Source of the DNA: Bacillus tuaregi | GTDB taxonomy: Bacteria > Bacillota > Bacilli > Bacillales > Cytobacillaceae | Assembly: GCF_900104575.1 (NCBI RefSeq) | Contig: NZ_LT629731.1 | Coordinates: 3,512,557-3,576,556, forward strand | Direction: 5' to 3' | DNA: 64,000 bases | In this document: piece by piece, positions 55,964 through 64,000 of the stretch | Layout: every line of letters starts with the position of its first letter | Position numbering within the stretch: position 1 is the first letter of the stretch | Position numbers and translations under genes: made by a program | Notes under the pieces: generated by a model | Told to the model about the DNA's origin: nothing | Seen by the model: the letters and a program-made list of their open reading frames with translations, nothing else | Database searches by the model: none

Positions 55964-57496
55964 ATGATGATATTAGACGCTGAAATCAAATCGCAATTAT
56001 CACAATACTTACAGCTAATGGAAGGCGAAGTACATATTAAAGTAAGCTCTGGCACGGATCAAGTATCAAAGGATATGACTGCACTTGCAGAGGAATTAGC
56101 AGCCATGTCTTCCAACATAAAAGTAGCGCAAACAGAGTTAGAAAGAACTCCTAGCTTTAGTATCAATCGTCCCGGTGAAGACACAGGAATTACTTTTGCC
56201 GGAATCCCGCTTGGGCACGAATTCACATCATTGGTGCTGGCGTTACTACAGGTCAGCGGAAGAGCTCCAAAAGCGGATCAGAAAATCATCGACCAAATTA
56301 AAAATATTAAAGACGAATATCGGTTTGAAACCTATGCCAGCCTGAGCTGCCACAACTGCCCAGATGTTGTTCAAGCGCTAAATGTTATGAGTCTTTTAAA
56401 CCCTAACATCACACATACGATGGTTGATGGTGCTGTTTTTAAAGAAGAGGTCGAAGCGAAAGATATTATGGCCGTTCCGACCGTGTACTTAAATGGCGAG
56501 TTCTTTAACAGCGGCCGTATGTCACTTGAAGAGATTCTGATGAATTTAGGCAGTGGTCCAGACGCTTCCGAATTTGCTGATAAAGACCCTTATGATGTCC
56601 TGATTGTCGGCGGCGGCCCTGCAGGTGCAAGTGCTGCCATTTACTCCGCACGTAAAGGCATTCGCACTGGTATTGTTGCAGACCGTTTTGGCGGACAGGT
56701 ATTAGACACAGTCGGGATTGAAAACTTAATTACAGTCAACTATACAGAGGGGCCAAAGCTTGCGGCTACCTTAGAAGAACATGTGAAGCAATATGATGTT
56801 GACATTATGAACCTACAACGGGCAAAGCACCTAGAAAGGAAGACAGATTTTATCGAGGTTGAATTAGAGAACGGTGCTGTTCTTAAAAGTAAAACCGTTA
56901 TCCTGTCAACTGGCGCCCGCTGGCGTAATGCTGACGTGCCTGGAGAAAAGGAGTTCAGAAATAAAGGGATTGCCTATTGTGCCCACTGCGATGGTCCCCT
57001 CTTTGCCGGCAAACATGTTGTTGTCATTGGTGGCGGAAATTCAGGTGTAGAAGCAGCTATTGATTTAGCAGGCATTGTTAAGCATGTAACACTACTCGCT
57101 CGCTCTGAAGTAAAAGCCGATCCGGTTCTGTGCGATCGCGTGCGTAGCCTTTCGAACGTAACGATTATCGAACAAGCGCAAGTCATGGAAATTAACGGTA
57201 CAGACAAAGTTAATGGTGTAACCTACAAGGATCGCCAAACTGGAGAAGAACACCATATCGAATTACAGGGGGTATTCGTTCAAATCGGTACAATTCCTAA
57301 TACTGAATGGCTCCAAGACACCGTCGATCTAAATCGTGTTGGCGAGGTTATCATTGATAAGAGCGGATCGACAAATATACCAGGTGTGTTTGCGGCTGGC
57401 GATTGTACAGATAGTAAATTTAAACAAATCATCATCTCAATGGGATCAGGTGCAACAGCTGCCCTAGGGGCATTTGAATACTTAATTAGAAATTAA
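55964..57496 (+). CDS. ahpF: Alkyl hydroperoxide reductase subunit F (NADH:peroxiredoxin reductase)
   Basis: A 510-residue flavoprotein with an N-terminal pair of thioredoxin-like folds (active CHNC, Cys129 and Cys132), then a thioredoxin reductase-like part: FAD motif GGGPAGASAA near 214, redox CAHC (YCAHCDGPLF) near 340, NADH motif GGGNSGVEAA near 355 and the end GVFAAGDCTD. It passes electrons from NADH to the peroxiredoxin AhpC. The peroxiredoxin gene, usually next door in bacilli, is absent from this window. GGAGG precedes the ATG. Confidence 0.94.
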   Translation: MMILDAEIKSQLSQYLQLMEGEVHIKVSSGTDQVSKDMTALAEELAAMSSNIKVAQTELERTPSFSINRPGEDTGITFAGIPLGHEFTSLVLALLQVSGRAPKADQKIIDQIKNIKDEYRFETYASLSCHNCPDVVQALNVMSLLNPNITHTMVDGAVFKEEVEAKDIMAVPTVYLNGEFFNSGRMSLEEILMNLGSGPDASEFADKDPYDVLIVGGGPAGASAAIYSARKGIRTGIVADRFGGQVLDTVGIENLITVNYTEGPKLAATLEEHVKQYDVDIMNLQRAKHLERKTDFIEVELENGAVLKSKTVILSTGARWRNADVPGEKEFRNKGIAYCAHCDGPLFAGKHVVVIGGGNSGVEAAIDLAGIVKHVTLLARSEVKADPVLCDRVRSLSNVTIIEQAQVMEINGTDKVNGVTYKDRQTGEEHHIELQGVFVQIGTIPNTEWLQDTVDLNRVGEVIIDKSGSTNIPGVFAAGDCTDSKFKQIIISMGSGATAALGAFEYLIRN

Positions 57497-57506
57497 TCAC
57501 CATTTT

Positions 57507-57546
57507 AAGCCAATCTTCCTTCATTAATGGAAGACTGGCTTTTTTT
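57507..57546 (+). terminator. Terminator after ahpF
   Basis: AAGCCA-A-TCTTCC pairs with GGAAGA-C-TGGCTT and is followed by seven T residues. Confidence 0.88.
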
Positions 57547-57569
57547 GTTCTATAATTCTCCAAAATAAT

Positions 57570-57602
57570 AAACCTGCCCCAAATTGATTTGAGGGCAGGT
57601 TT
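57570..57602. terminator. Second hairpin after ahpF
   Basis: AAACCTGCCC and GGGCAGGTTT form a perfect 10-bp stem around a 13-nt loop. It may be a back-up terminator; the tail is TTATTTAAA rather than a pure T-run. Confidence 0.6.
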
Positions 57603-57801
57603 ATTTAAACTTAATAAAGTTATTTTACGGAAATAACATAGAATTTATTTATAGCAGATTGAAAAAAATGCGATTATGTGATAAATTTATATAGATATGT
57701 ATCGATTAATTATTTTTAGTATATTATCCCTACTTTAATTATAATTCAAAATCGATACTGAAGTCAACCCTTTTATCAATATTTTTTAAGGAGTGTATGA
57801 T

Positions 57802-60126
57802 ATGAATCCAGAGCAACAGCAGGAGCAAAGACTAAACTTAGTCATGGACACCCTAATGGAGGAAATACATCAATTGGAAGATGAAACGACCAGGCGCAGA
57901 AACGAAGTGGTTCAAATCCGCAGGCACTTTTGGGATGAGGTTAAGGTGAATACTGATTCTTTCGATGATTACCTTGAAACTATTATCGGCTTGCGGCAAG
58001 AGGCTCAAGCTCTGTCTGTCAGCCAAAGTACTCATCGACATGCAACTAAACGTTTAGCCACGCTGCGACGAATGCAGGAGGTTCCTTATTTTGGCCGGAT
58101 TGATTTTATCGAAGAAGGAAATACAACACAGGAACAAATCTATATTGGCATCTCCTCACTTACTGATAAGAGCGGGGAAGACTTTCTAATTTACGATTGG
58201 AGAGCTCCAGTCTCGAGTGTTTACTACGATTATCAGCCCGGACCAGCTAAATACGAAACTCCCGGTGGCACCATCCAGGGCATTTTAGAGAAAAAGTGGC
58301 AATACTTAATACGCAACGGCGTTCTTCATTCTATGTTTGATACGAGTCTTACGATTGGGGACGAAATATTACAACAGGTACTTGGTAATGGTACCGATAA
58401 ACAAATGCATAATATTGTAGCGACCATTCAACAGGAGCAAAACCTGATCATCCGTCATGACCGCGGCAGACTACTAATTGTTCATGGGGCAGCAGGTAGT
58501 GGAAAAACATCAGCCGCGCTACAGCGAATTGCTTATTTACTTTACAAATATCGAGACCGTTTAAATGCTGATCAAATTATTCTTTTTTCACCTAATACCA
58601 TGTTTAGTCATTACGTGGCCAATGTACTGCCAGAGCTGGGTGAGGAAAATATGCAGCAGGTCACCTTTCAGGAATACCTGGATCATCATCTCGGTAAAGA
58701 GTTTCACGTTGAAAATCCCTTCGAGCAATTGGAATATGTATTAACGGAGGCCGATTCTCCTTCGTACAGGTCAAGGCTTGCAGGTATCCGTTACAAAGCA
58801 TCTACCCGCTTTTTCGAAACGATTCAAACCTATAGACAGTCACTCGAGTTATCGGGAATGCTATTTAAGGATATAAACTTTAAAGGGAAACCAATTGTTT
58901 CAGCACAGCAAATAGCCGAAAGATTTTATCATCACGACCCTTCACTCCGCTTCCATAATAGGCTGGAAAAGCTAAGAGAATGGCTGATTAAAAAAATAAC
59001 TGATGTCCAAAAGATGGAACGAAAAAAATCTTGGGTTCGAGAGGAAATCGAACTTCTTAGCAGCGAGGATTACCATAAAGCCCATAGATACTTAGCGAAA
59101 AAACGAGGCTTTAAACAAGAAAATATCTCTGACTATGAGATGGAGCCAGAAGCACTTGCCCAATTAATTGTACATCAAAAATTAAAGCCTTTGAAAAAAC
59201 GAATTCGAGCGTTTCAGTTCATCGACTTTAAGGGCTTGTACAAACAGCTATTTACTGAGTTCCTGAGAATCGAAGGTGAAAAACCTGAGGAATGGGAGCC
59301 TATATGTCAAGGTACGTTGAAAATGCTAGATGATGACATACTATGTTATGAGGATGCTACGCCATTTTTACTTTTAAAAGAGCTGATTCAAGGCTTTCAG
59401 ACGAACAGCGCCATTAAACACATCGTTGTGGATGAGGCTCAGGATTATTCCCCCTTTCAATTTGAGTTTTTGAAGCGTTTATTTCCTGCAGCAAGGATGA
59501 CCGTGCTCGGCGACTTTAATCAGGCGATTTTTGCCCATGCTAGCGAAAGAGTTGATTTTCACACATTAACTAGCCTTTACGGAGCAGATGAAACGGAGTT
59601 AATTAATATAACTCGGAGTTATCGCTCGACCAAACCAATCATTGAATTTACACGAAGACTCGTGCCCAATGGAAAAGGAATAACTCCATTTGAACGTGAC
59701 GGAGAACGGCCCAAACTGACACAAGTAAATGATAAAAAAGAACTGCACAACTGCATTGCCTCAAAGGTCACAGAATTACGTAACCTTGGATTTAATAGCA
59801 TTGCGATTATCTGTAAGTCTGCAGAGGAAAGTTTTCAAGCCTATAATGCTTTAACTAGCATTGATGAACTTAAGCTCCTAAAGAGCAGTTCGATTGAGTA
59901 TGAGCAAGGAGTTGTTGTTGTACCGTCTTATTTATCCAAGGGAATTGAATTTGATGCAGTCATAATCTATGATGCCTCAACACTTGTATACGGTAATGAA
60001 GACTTGCTTAGAGTTTTCTACACAGCCTGTACTAGAGCGATGCATTATTTGCAGTTATTCAGTGTTGGCGAACCATGTCAATTTTTGCATAATGGATTGC
60101 AGGAGGGCTTTATTGAGGTGACCTGA
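57802..60126 (+). CDS. helD: RNA polymerase recycling helicase-like protein HelD
   Basis: A 774-residue UvrD/Rep-like superfamily 1 protein with the HelD plan: an N-terminal coiled coil (about 1-90) that reaches into RNA polymerase, Walker A GAAGSGKT at 229-236, DEAQDYSPFQFEFLKRLFP with Walker B near 545 and GDFNQAIFAH, then motif VVVVPSYLSKGIEFDAVI near 703. HelD clears RNA polymerase from DNA and helps its recycling, using ATP. The ATG at 57802, with AAGGAG 8 nt upstream, gives the B. subtilis length (formerly yvgS). It is a single gene. Confidence 0.92.
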   Translation: MNPEQQQEQRLNLVMDTLMEEIHQLEDETTRRRNEVVQIRRHFWDEVKVNTDSFDDYLETIIGLRQEAQALSVSQSTHRHATKRLATLRRMQEVPYFGRIDFIEEGNTTQEQIYIGISSLTDKSGEDFLIYDWRAPVSSVYYDYQPGPAKYETPGGTIQGILEKKWQYLIRNGVLHSMFDTSLTIGDEILQQVLGNGTDKQMHNIVATIQQEQNLIIRHDRGRLLIVHGAAGSGKTSAALQRIAYLLYKYRDRLNADQIILFSPNTMFSHYVANVLPELGEENMQQVTFQEYLDHHLGKEFHVENPFEQLEYVLTEADSPSYRSRLAGIRYKASTRFFETIQTYRQSLELSGMLFKDINFKGKPIVSAQQIAERFYHHDPSLRFHNRLEKLREWLIKKITDVQKMERKKSWVREEIELLSSEDYHKAHRYLAKKRGFKQENISDYEMEPEALAQLIVHQKLKPLKKRIRAFQFIDFKGLYKQLFTEFLRIEGEKPEEWEPICQGTLKMLDDDILCYEDATPFLLLKELIQGFQTNSAIKHIVVDEAQDYSPFQFEFLKRLFPAARMTVLGDFNQAIFAHASERVDFHTLTSLYGADETELINITRSYRSTKPIIEFTRRLVPNGKGITPFERDGERPKLTQVNDKKELHNCIASKVTELRNLGFNSIAIICKSAEESFQAYNALTSIDELKLLKSSSIEYEQGVVVVPSYLSKGIEFDAVIIYDASTLVYGNEDLLRVFYTACTRAMHYLQLFSVGEPCQFLHNGLQEGFIEVT

Positions 60127-60172
60127 TGACGGCAGGTAAACTTGCTATTGCGAAAGTGTAATAAAAAACTGG

Positions 60173-60205
60173 AAAACGAGCAATGATATCATTGCTCGTT
60201 TTTTT
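60173..60205 (+). terminator. Terminator after helD
   Basis: AAAACGAGCAATGAT and ATCATTGCTCGTTTT form a perfect 15-bp self-complementary stem, followed by more T. Confidence 0.9.
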
Positions 60206-60249
60206 CACTGAATCGCTGTCTTCCACCCATAAGCAAATATACTATAATC

Positions 60250-60435
60250 AAATTCGCCCGTCGAGTTTGCGTCCGGATTACCTGAGCTCGCTCGATAAAC
60301 TACCTTAAAAAAATCGCAAGACTCGCCGGAGGCTTAACTTCATTCAGCTGGGGTTTGAACCCCACTGAATCGAAGTACAATGTGCATTCATCCCCCACTT
60401 CTAGAAGTGGAGGAATCCTCCTGAATGAAGTTAAA
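60250..60435 (+). repeat. Dispersed hairpin-rich repeat, copy 5
   Basis: A 186-bp copy between the terminators of helD and of the tRNA operon. Like copy 1 it lacks the GTACC...GGTAC module, ending GGAATCCTCCTGAATGAAG in place of it. Both outer arms are kept. Confidence 0.92.
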
Positions 60436-60437
60436 CA

Positions 60438-60481
60438 AAAAAACTCACAATTAATGATTTAATCAATAATTGTGAGTTTTA
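60438..60481 (-). terminator. Terminator of the rRNA-tRNA operon
   Basis: On the leftward strand AAAACTCACAATTA and TAATTGTGAGTTTT pair, with an inner TGATT/AATCA stem, and a seven-base U-run follows. Confidence 0.88.
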
Positions 60482-60503
60482 TATTCTCTAACAAATCTCT
60501 AGA

Positions 60504-60585
60504 TACCGGTGGTCGGGGTCGAACCGACACTCCAGAAGGAACACGATTTTGAGTCGTGCGCGTCTGCCAATTCCGCCACACCGGC
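60504..60585 (-). tRNA. tRNA-Leu (anticodon CAA)
   Basis: The last tRNA of the operon. It starts GCCGGTGTGGCGGAATTGG and has a long variable arm (GTGTTCCTTCTGGAGT) and anticodon loop CTCAAAA. CCA is not encoded. Confidence 0.95.
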
Positions 60586-60608
60586 AAAATATTTAATAAT
60601 AAAAAATA

Positions 60609-60682
<74 letters not shown>

Positions 60683-60691
60683 TTAATAAAA

Positions 60692-60766
60692 TGGAGCGGA
60701 AGACGGGATTCGAACCCGCGACCCCCACCTTGGCAAGGTGGTGTTCTACCACTGAACTACTTCCGC
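60692..60766 (-). tRNA. tRNA-Gly (anticodon GCC)
   Basis: Cloverleaf starting GCGGAAGTAGTTCAGTGG, with anticodon loop TTGCCAA and encoded CCA. Confidence 0.95.
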
Positions 60767-60771
60767 GAAAA

Positions 60772-60846
60772 TGGCTGGGCTAGCAGGATTCGAACCTACG
60801 AATGACGGAGTCAAAGTCCGTTGCCTTACCGCTTGGCTATAGCCCA
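60772..60846 (-). tRNA. tRNA-Gln (anticodon TTG)
   Basis: Cloverleaf starting TGGGCTATAGCCAAGCGG, with anticodon loop CTTTGAC and encoded CCA. Confidence 0.95.
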
Positions 60847-60859
60847 GTTGTATAAATAA

Positions 60860-60936
60860 TGGGGCGGCTGATGGGAATCGAACCCACGAATGTCGGAACC
60901 ACAATCCGATGCGTTAACCACTTCGCCACAGCCGCC
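60860..60936 (-). tRNA. tRNA-His (anticodon GTG)
   Basis: Cloverleaf starting with the extra G expected at position -1 (GGCGGCTGTGGCGAAGTGG), with anticodon loop TTGTGGT and encoded CCA. Confidence 0.95.
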
Positions 60937-60947
60937 ATTGTGATTAA

Positions 60948-61018
60948 CAGGGGTAGTAGGAATTGAACCCACACCAAAGGTTTTGGAGACCTTCGTTCTA
61001 CCTTTAAACTATACCCCT
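60948..61018 (-). tRNA. tRNA-Trp (anticodon CCA)
   Basis: Cloverleaf starting AGGGGTATAGTTTAAAGG, with anticodon loop CTCCAAA. The 3' CCA is not encoded. Confidence 0.95.
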
Positions 61019-61054
61019 AAATTGATAGTTATTTTCACTACCGTGAAAAAACAA

Positions 61055-61138
61055 TGGTGGAGGGGGACGGATTCGAACCGCCGAACCCAAGGGAGCGGAT
61101 TTACAGTCCGCCGCGTTTAGCCACTTCGCTACCCCTCC
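61055..61138 (-). tRNA. tRNA-Tyr (anticodon GTA)
   Basis: Cloverleaf starting GGAGGGGTAGCGAAGTGG, with a long variable arm, anticodon loop CTGTAAA and encoded CCA. Confidence 0.95.
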
Positions 61139-61145
61139 GGATAAA

Positions 61146-61221
61146 TGGTGGCTCAGGACGGAATCGAACCGCCGACACATGGATTTTCAGTCCATTGCTC
61201 TACCGACTGAGCTACTGAGCC
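61146..61221 (-). tRNA. tRNA-Phe (anticodon GAA)
   Basis: Cloverleaf starting GGCTCAGTAGCTCAGTCGG, with anticodon loop CTGAAAA and encoded CCA. Only 7 bp separate it from tRNA-Tyr. Confidence 0.95.
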
Positions 61222-61236
61222 TTAATAAAGTAAAAA

Positions 61237-61313
61237 TGGCGGTCCGGACGGGACTCGAACCCGCGACCTCCTGCGTGACAGGCAGGCATTCTAACCAACT
61301 GAACTACCGGACC
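61237..61313 (-). tRNA. tRNA-Asp (anticodon GTC)
   Basis: Cloverleaf starting GGTCCGGTAGTTCAGTTGG, with anticodon loop CTGTCAC and encoded CCA. Confidence 0.95.
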
Positions 61314-61316
61314 AAA

Positions 61317-61390
<74 letters not shown>

Positions 61391-61524
61391 ATAATAGTAA
61401 ATAAGTTGTTAGTTATTAGTTTTTAGTTGTTAGGGTGTAAGTTTTTCAACAAAGTAAACTATTTATTGCTTCATTGAATTTTCCGGAATTCTAACTACTA
61501 ATCACTAAATACTATCCACTAAAA
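61391..61524. repeat. tRNA spacer with TTAGT-rich inverted arms (left of tRNA-Val)
   Basis: The 134-bp spacer starts with GTTAGTTATTAGTTTTTAG and ends with CTAACTACTAATCACTAAA, imperfect inverted arms. It is far longer than the other spacers of the cluster (3-36 bp for most). Confidence 0.6.
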
Positions 61525-61600
61525 TGGTGGAGGATGACGGGCTCGAACCGCCGACCCTCTGCTTGTAAGGCAGATGCTCTCCCAGCTGAGCTAATCCTCC
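61525..61600 (-). tRNA. tRNA-Val (anticodon TAC)
   Basis: Cloverleaf starting GGAGGATTAGCTCAGCTGG, with anticodon loop CTTACAA and encoded CCA. Confidence 0.95.
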
Positions 61601-61720
61601 AGGTTAGACAAAGTTGTTAGTTGGTTAGTGAATAGTTAGATAGGAAAACGAATCTTATAAAAACAATATGATTCTAACCTTTCTTTTCTAATTACTAACA
61701 GCTAACTACTATCTTCATAA
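61601..61720. repeat. tRNA spacer with TTAGT-rich inverted arms (right of tRNA-Val)
   Basis: A 120-bp spacer with GTTGTTAGTTGGTTAGTG near one end and CTAATTACTAACAGCTAAC near the other, like the spacer on the other side of tRNA-Val. Confidence 0.6.
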
Positions 61721-61795
61721 TGGTGACCCCTACGGGATTCGAACCCGTGTTACCGCCGTGAAAGGGCGGTGTCTTAACCGCTTGACCAAGGGGCC
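61721..61795 (-). tRNA. tRNA-Glu (anticodon TTC)
   Basis: Cloverleaf starting GGCCCCTTGGTCAAGCGG, with anticodon loop CTTTCAC and encoded CCA. Confidence 0.95.
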
Positions 61796-61804
61796 ACATA
61801 ATAA

Positions 61805-61897
61805 TGGCGGAGAGCAAGGGATTTGAACCCTTGAGACAGGTTTTGCCCGCCTACACGATTTCCAATCGTGCTCCTTCGGCCACTCGGACAGCTCTCC
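61805..61897 (-). tRNA. tRNA-Ser (anticodon GGA)
   Basis: Cloverleaf starting GGAGAGCTGTCCGAGTGG, with a long variable arm, anticodon loop TTGGAAA and encoded CCA. Confidence 0.95.
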
Positions 61898-61900
61898 TAA

Positions 61901-61975
61901 TGGCTCCGCAGGTAGGATTCGAACCTACGACCGATCGGTTAACAGCCGATAGCTCTACCACTGAGCTACTGCGGA
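61901..61975 (-). tRNA. tRNA-Asn (anticodon GTT)
   Basis: The first tRNA after 5S. It starts TCCGCAGTAGCTCAGTGG, with anticodon loop CTGTTAA and encoded CCA. Confidence 0.95.
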
Positions 61976-61985
61976 ATAATATTAT

Positions 61986-62101
<116 letters not shown>

Positions 62102-62257
62102 CTATGAGACATATATTATTATAATGTCTTTTTAGAATTTTTCAAGGGATTTCACAAAAATTGTTCCCTCAAAACTAGATAATGCTGAAGAAAAAGGACG
62201 AGTAATAAACAATGTGTTGTCCAGCTGCGGCGCCAAAGAGCACCTACGCTTTTCAAT

Positions 62258-64000
<1,743 letters not shown>

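Overview
The window looks like chromosomal DNA of an endospore-forming member of the Bacillaceae (Bacillus in the broad sense). The bases for this are low G+C, strong AGGAGG-type ribosome binding sites, many spore genes (an alpha/beta-type SASP, spoVR, yhbH, prkA, yhdB), and a gene content and order that follow the yha/yhe/yhd/yhc/yhb region of Bacillus subtilis. I did not identify a species. Almost all of it is ordinary core chromosome; there is no prophage, CRISPR array or intact insertion sequence.

Layout. 1-6.4 kb: the end of yhaO, the ABC exporter yhaPQ, yhzD, hemZ, yhaX and yheA. 6.5-10.4 kb: three very small genes, a SASP gene and a ferrous-iron uptake operon (feoA-feoB plus the FeoB-associated Cys-rich protein) behind a Fur-like box. 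10.6-15.3 kb: a cation-efflux protein, an acetyltransferase, a PAS histidine kinase and a MerR regulator that are both frameshifted, and a CorC/HlyC protein. 15.6-21.5 kb: the cytochrome bd operon cydABCD. 21.5-26.1 kb: a pbuG-like purine permease with a guanine-class riboswitch, and three membrane proteins. 26.5-32 kb: spoVR, yhdB, pgcA, yhcU and yhcT. 32.3-35.5 kb: a Pit phosphate system and a second purine permease (pbuO-like). 35.6-39 kb: a hydrolase and its regulator, a YczE protein and a lactonase. 39.1-42.5 kb: yhbH-prkA. 43-48 kb: a 30-residue membrane peptide, a nitroreductase, trmL, yhbB, queG, a B3/B4-domain protein and tRNA-Gly. 48.5-53.3 kb: a protein kinase, a glycosyltransferase, a HipA-like kinase and a Na/Pi symporter. 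53.4-60.1 kb: gtaB-ugd, ahpF behind PerR-like boxes, and helD. 60.4-64 kb: a leftward rRNA operon end (23S, 5S, then 14 tRNAs).

The most unusual element is a dispersed, hairpin-rich repeat of about 126-223 bp. It occurs five times (30.9, 42.8, 44.1, 47.1 and 60.3 kb), always between genes and always in the same orientation on the given strand. Its copies differ by loss or gain of whole hairpin modules. It codes for nothing evident and may be a non-autonomous mobile element or a structured RNA. Second in interest are the two single-base frameshifts in the neighbouring kinase and MerR genes, and the kinase/glycosyltransferase/HipA-like cluster.

Several starts were moved to match ribosome binding sites, most importantly prkA (631 codons, not 686), the nitroreductase (whose longer frame reads into a repeat copy), pbuG (whose longer frame reads into its riboswitch terminator) and spoVR.
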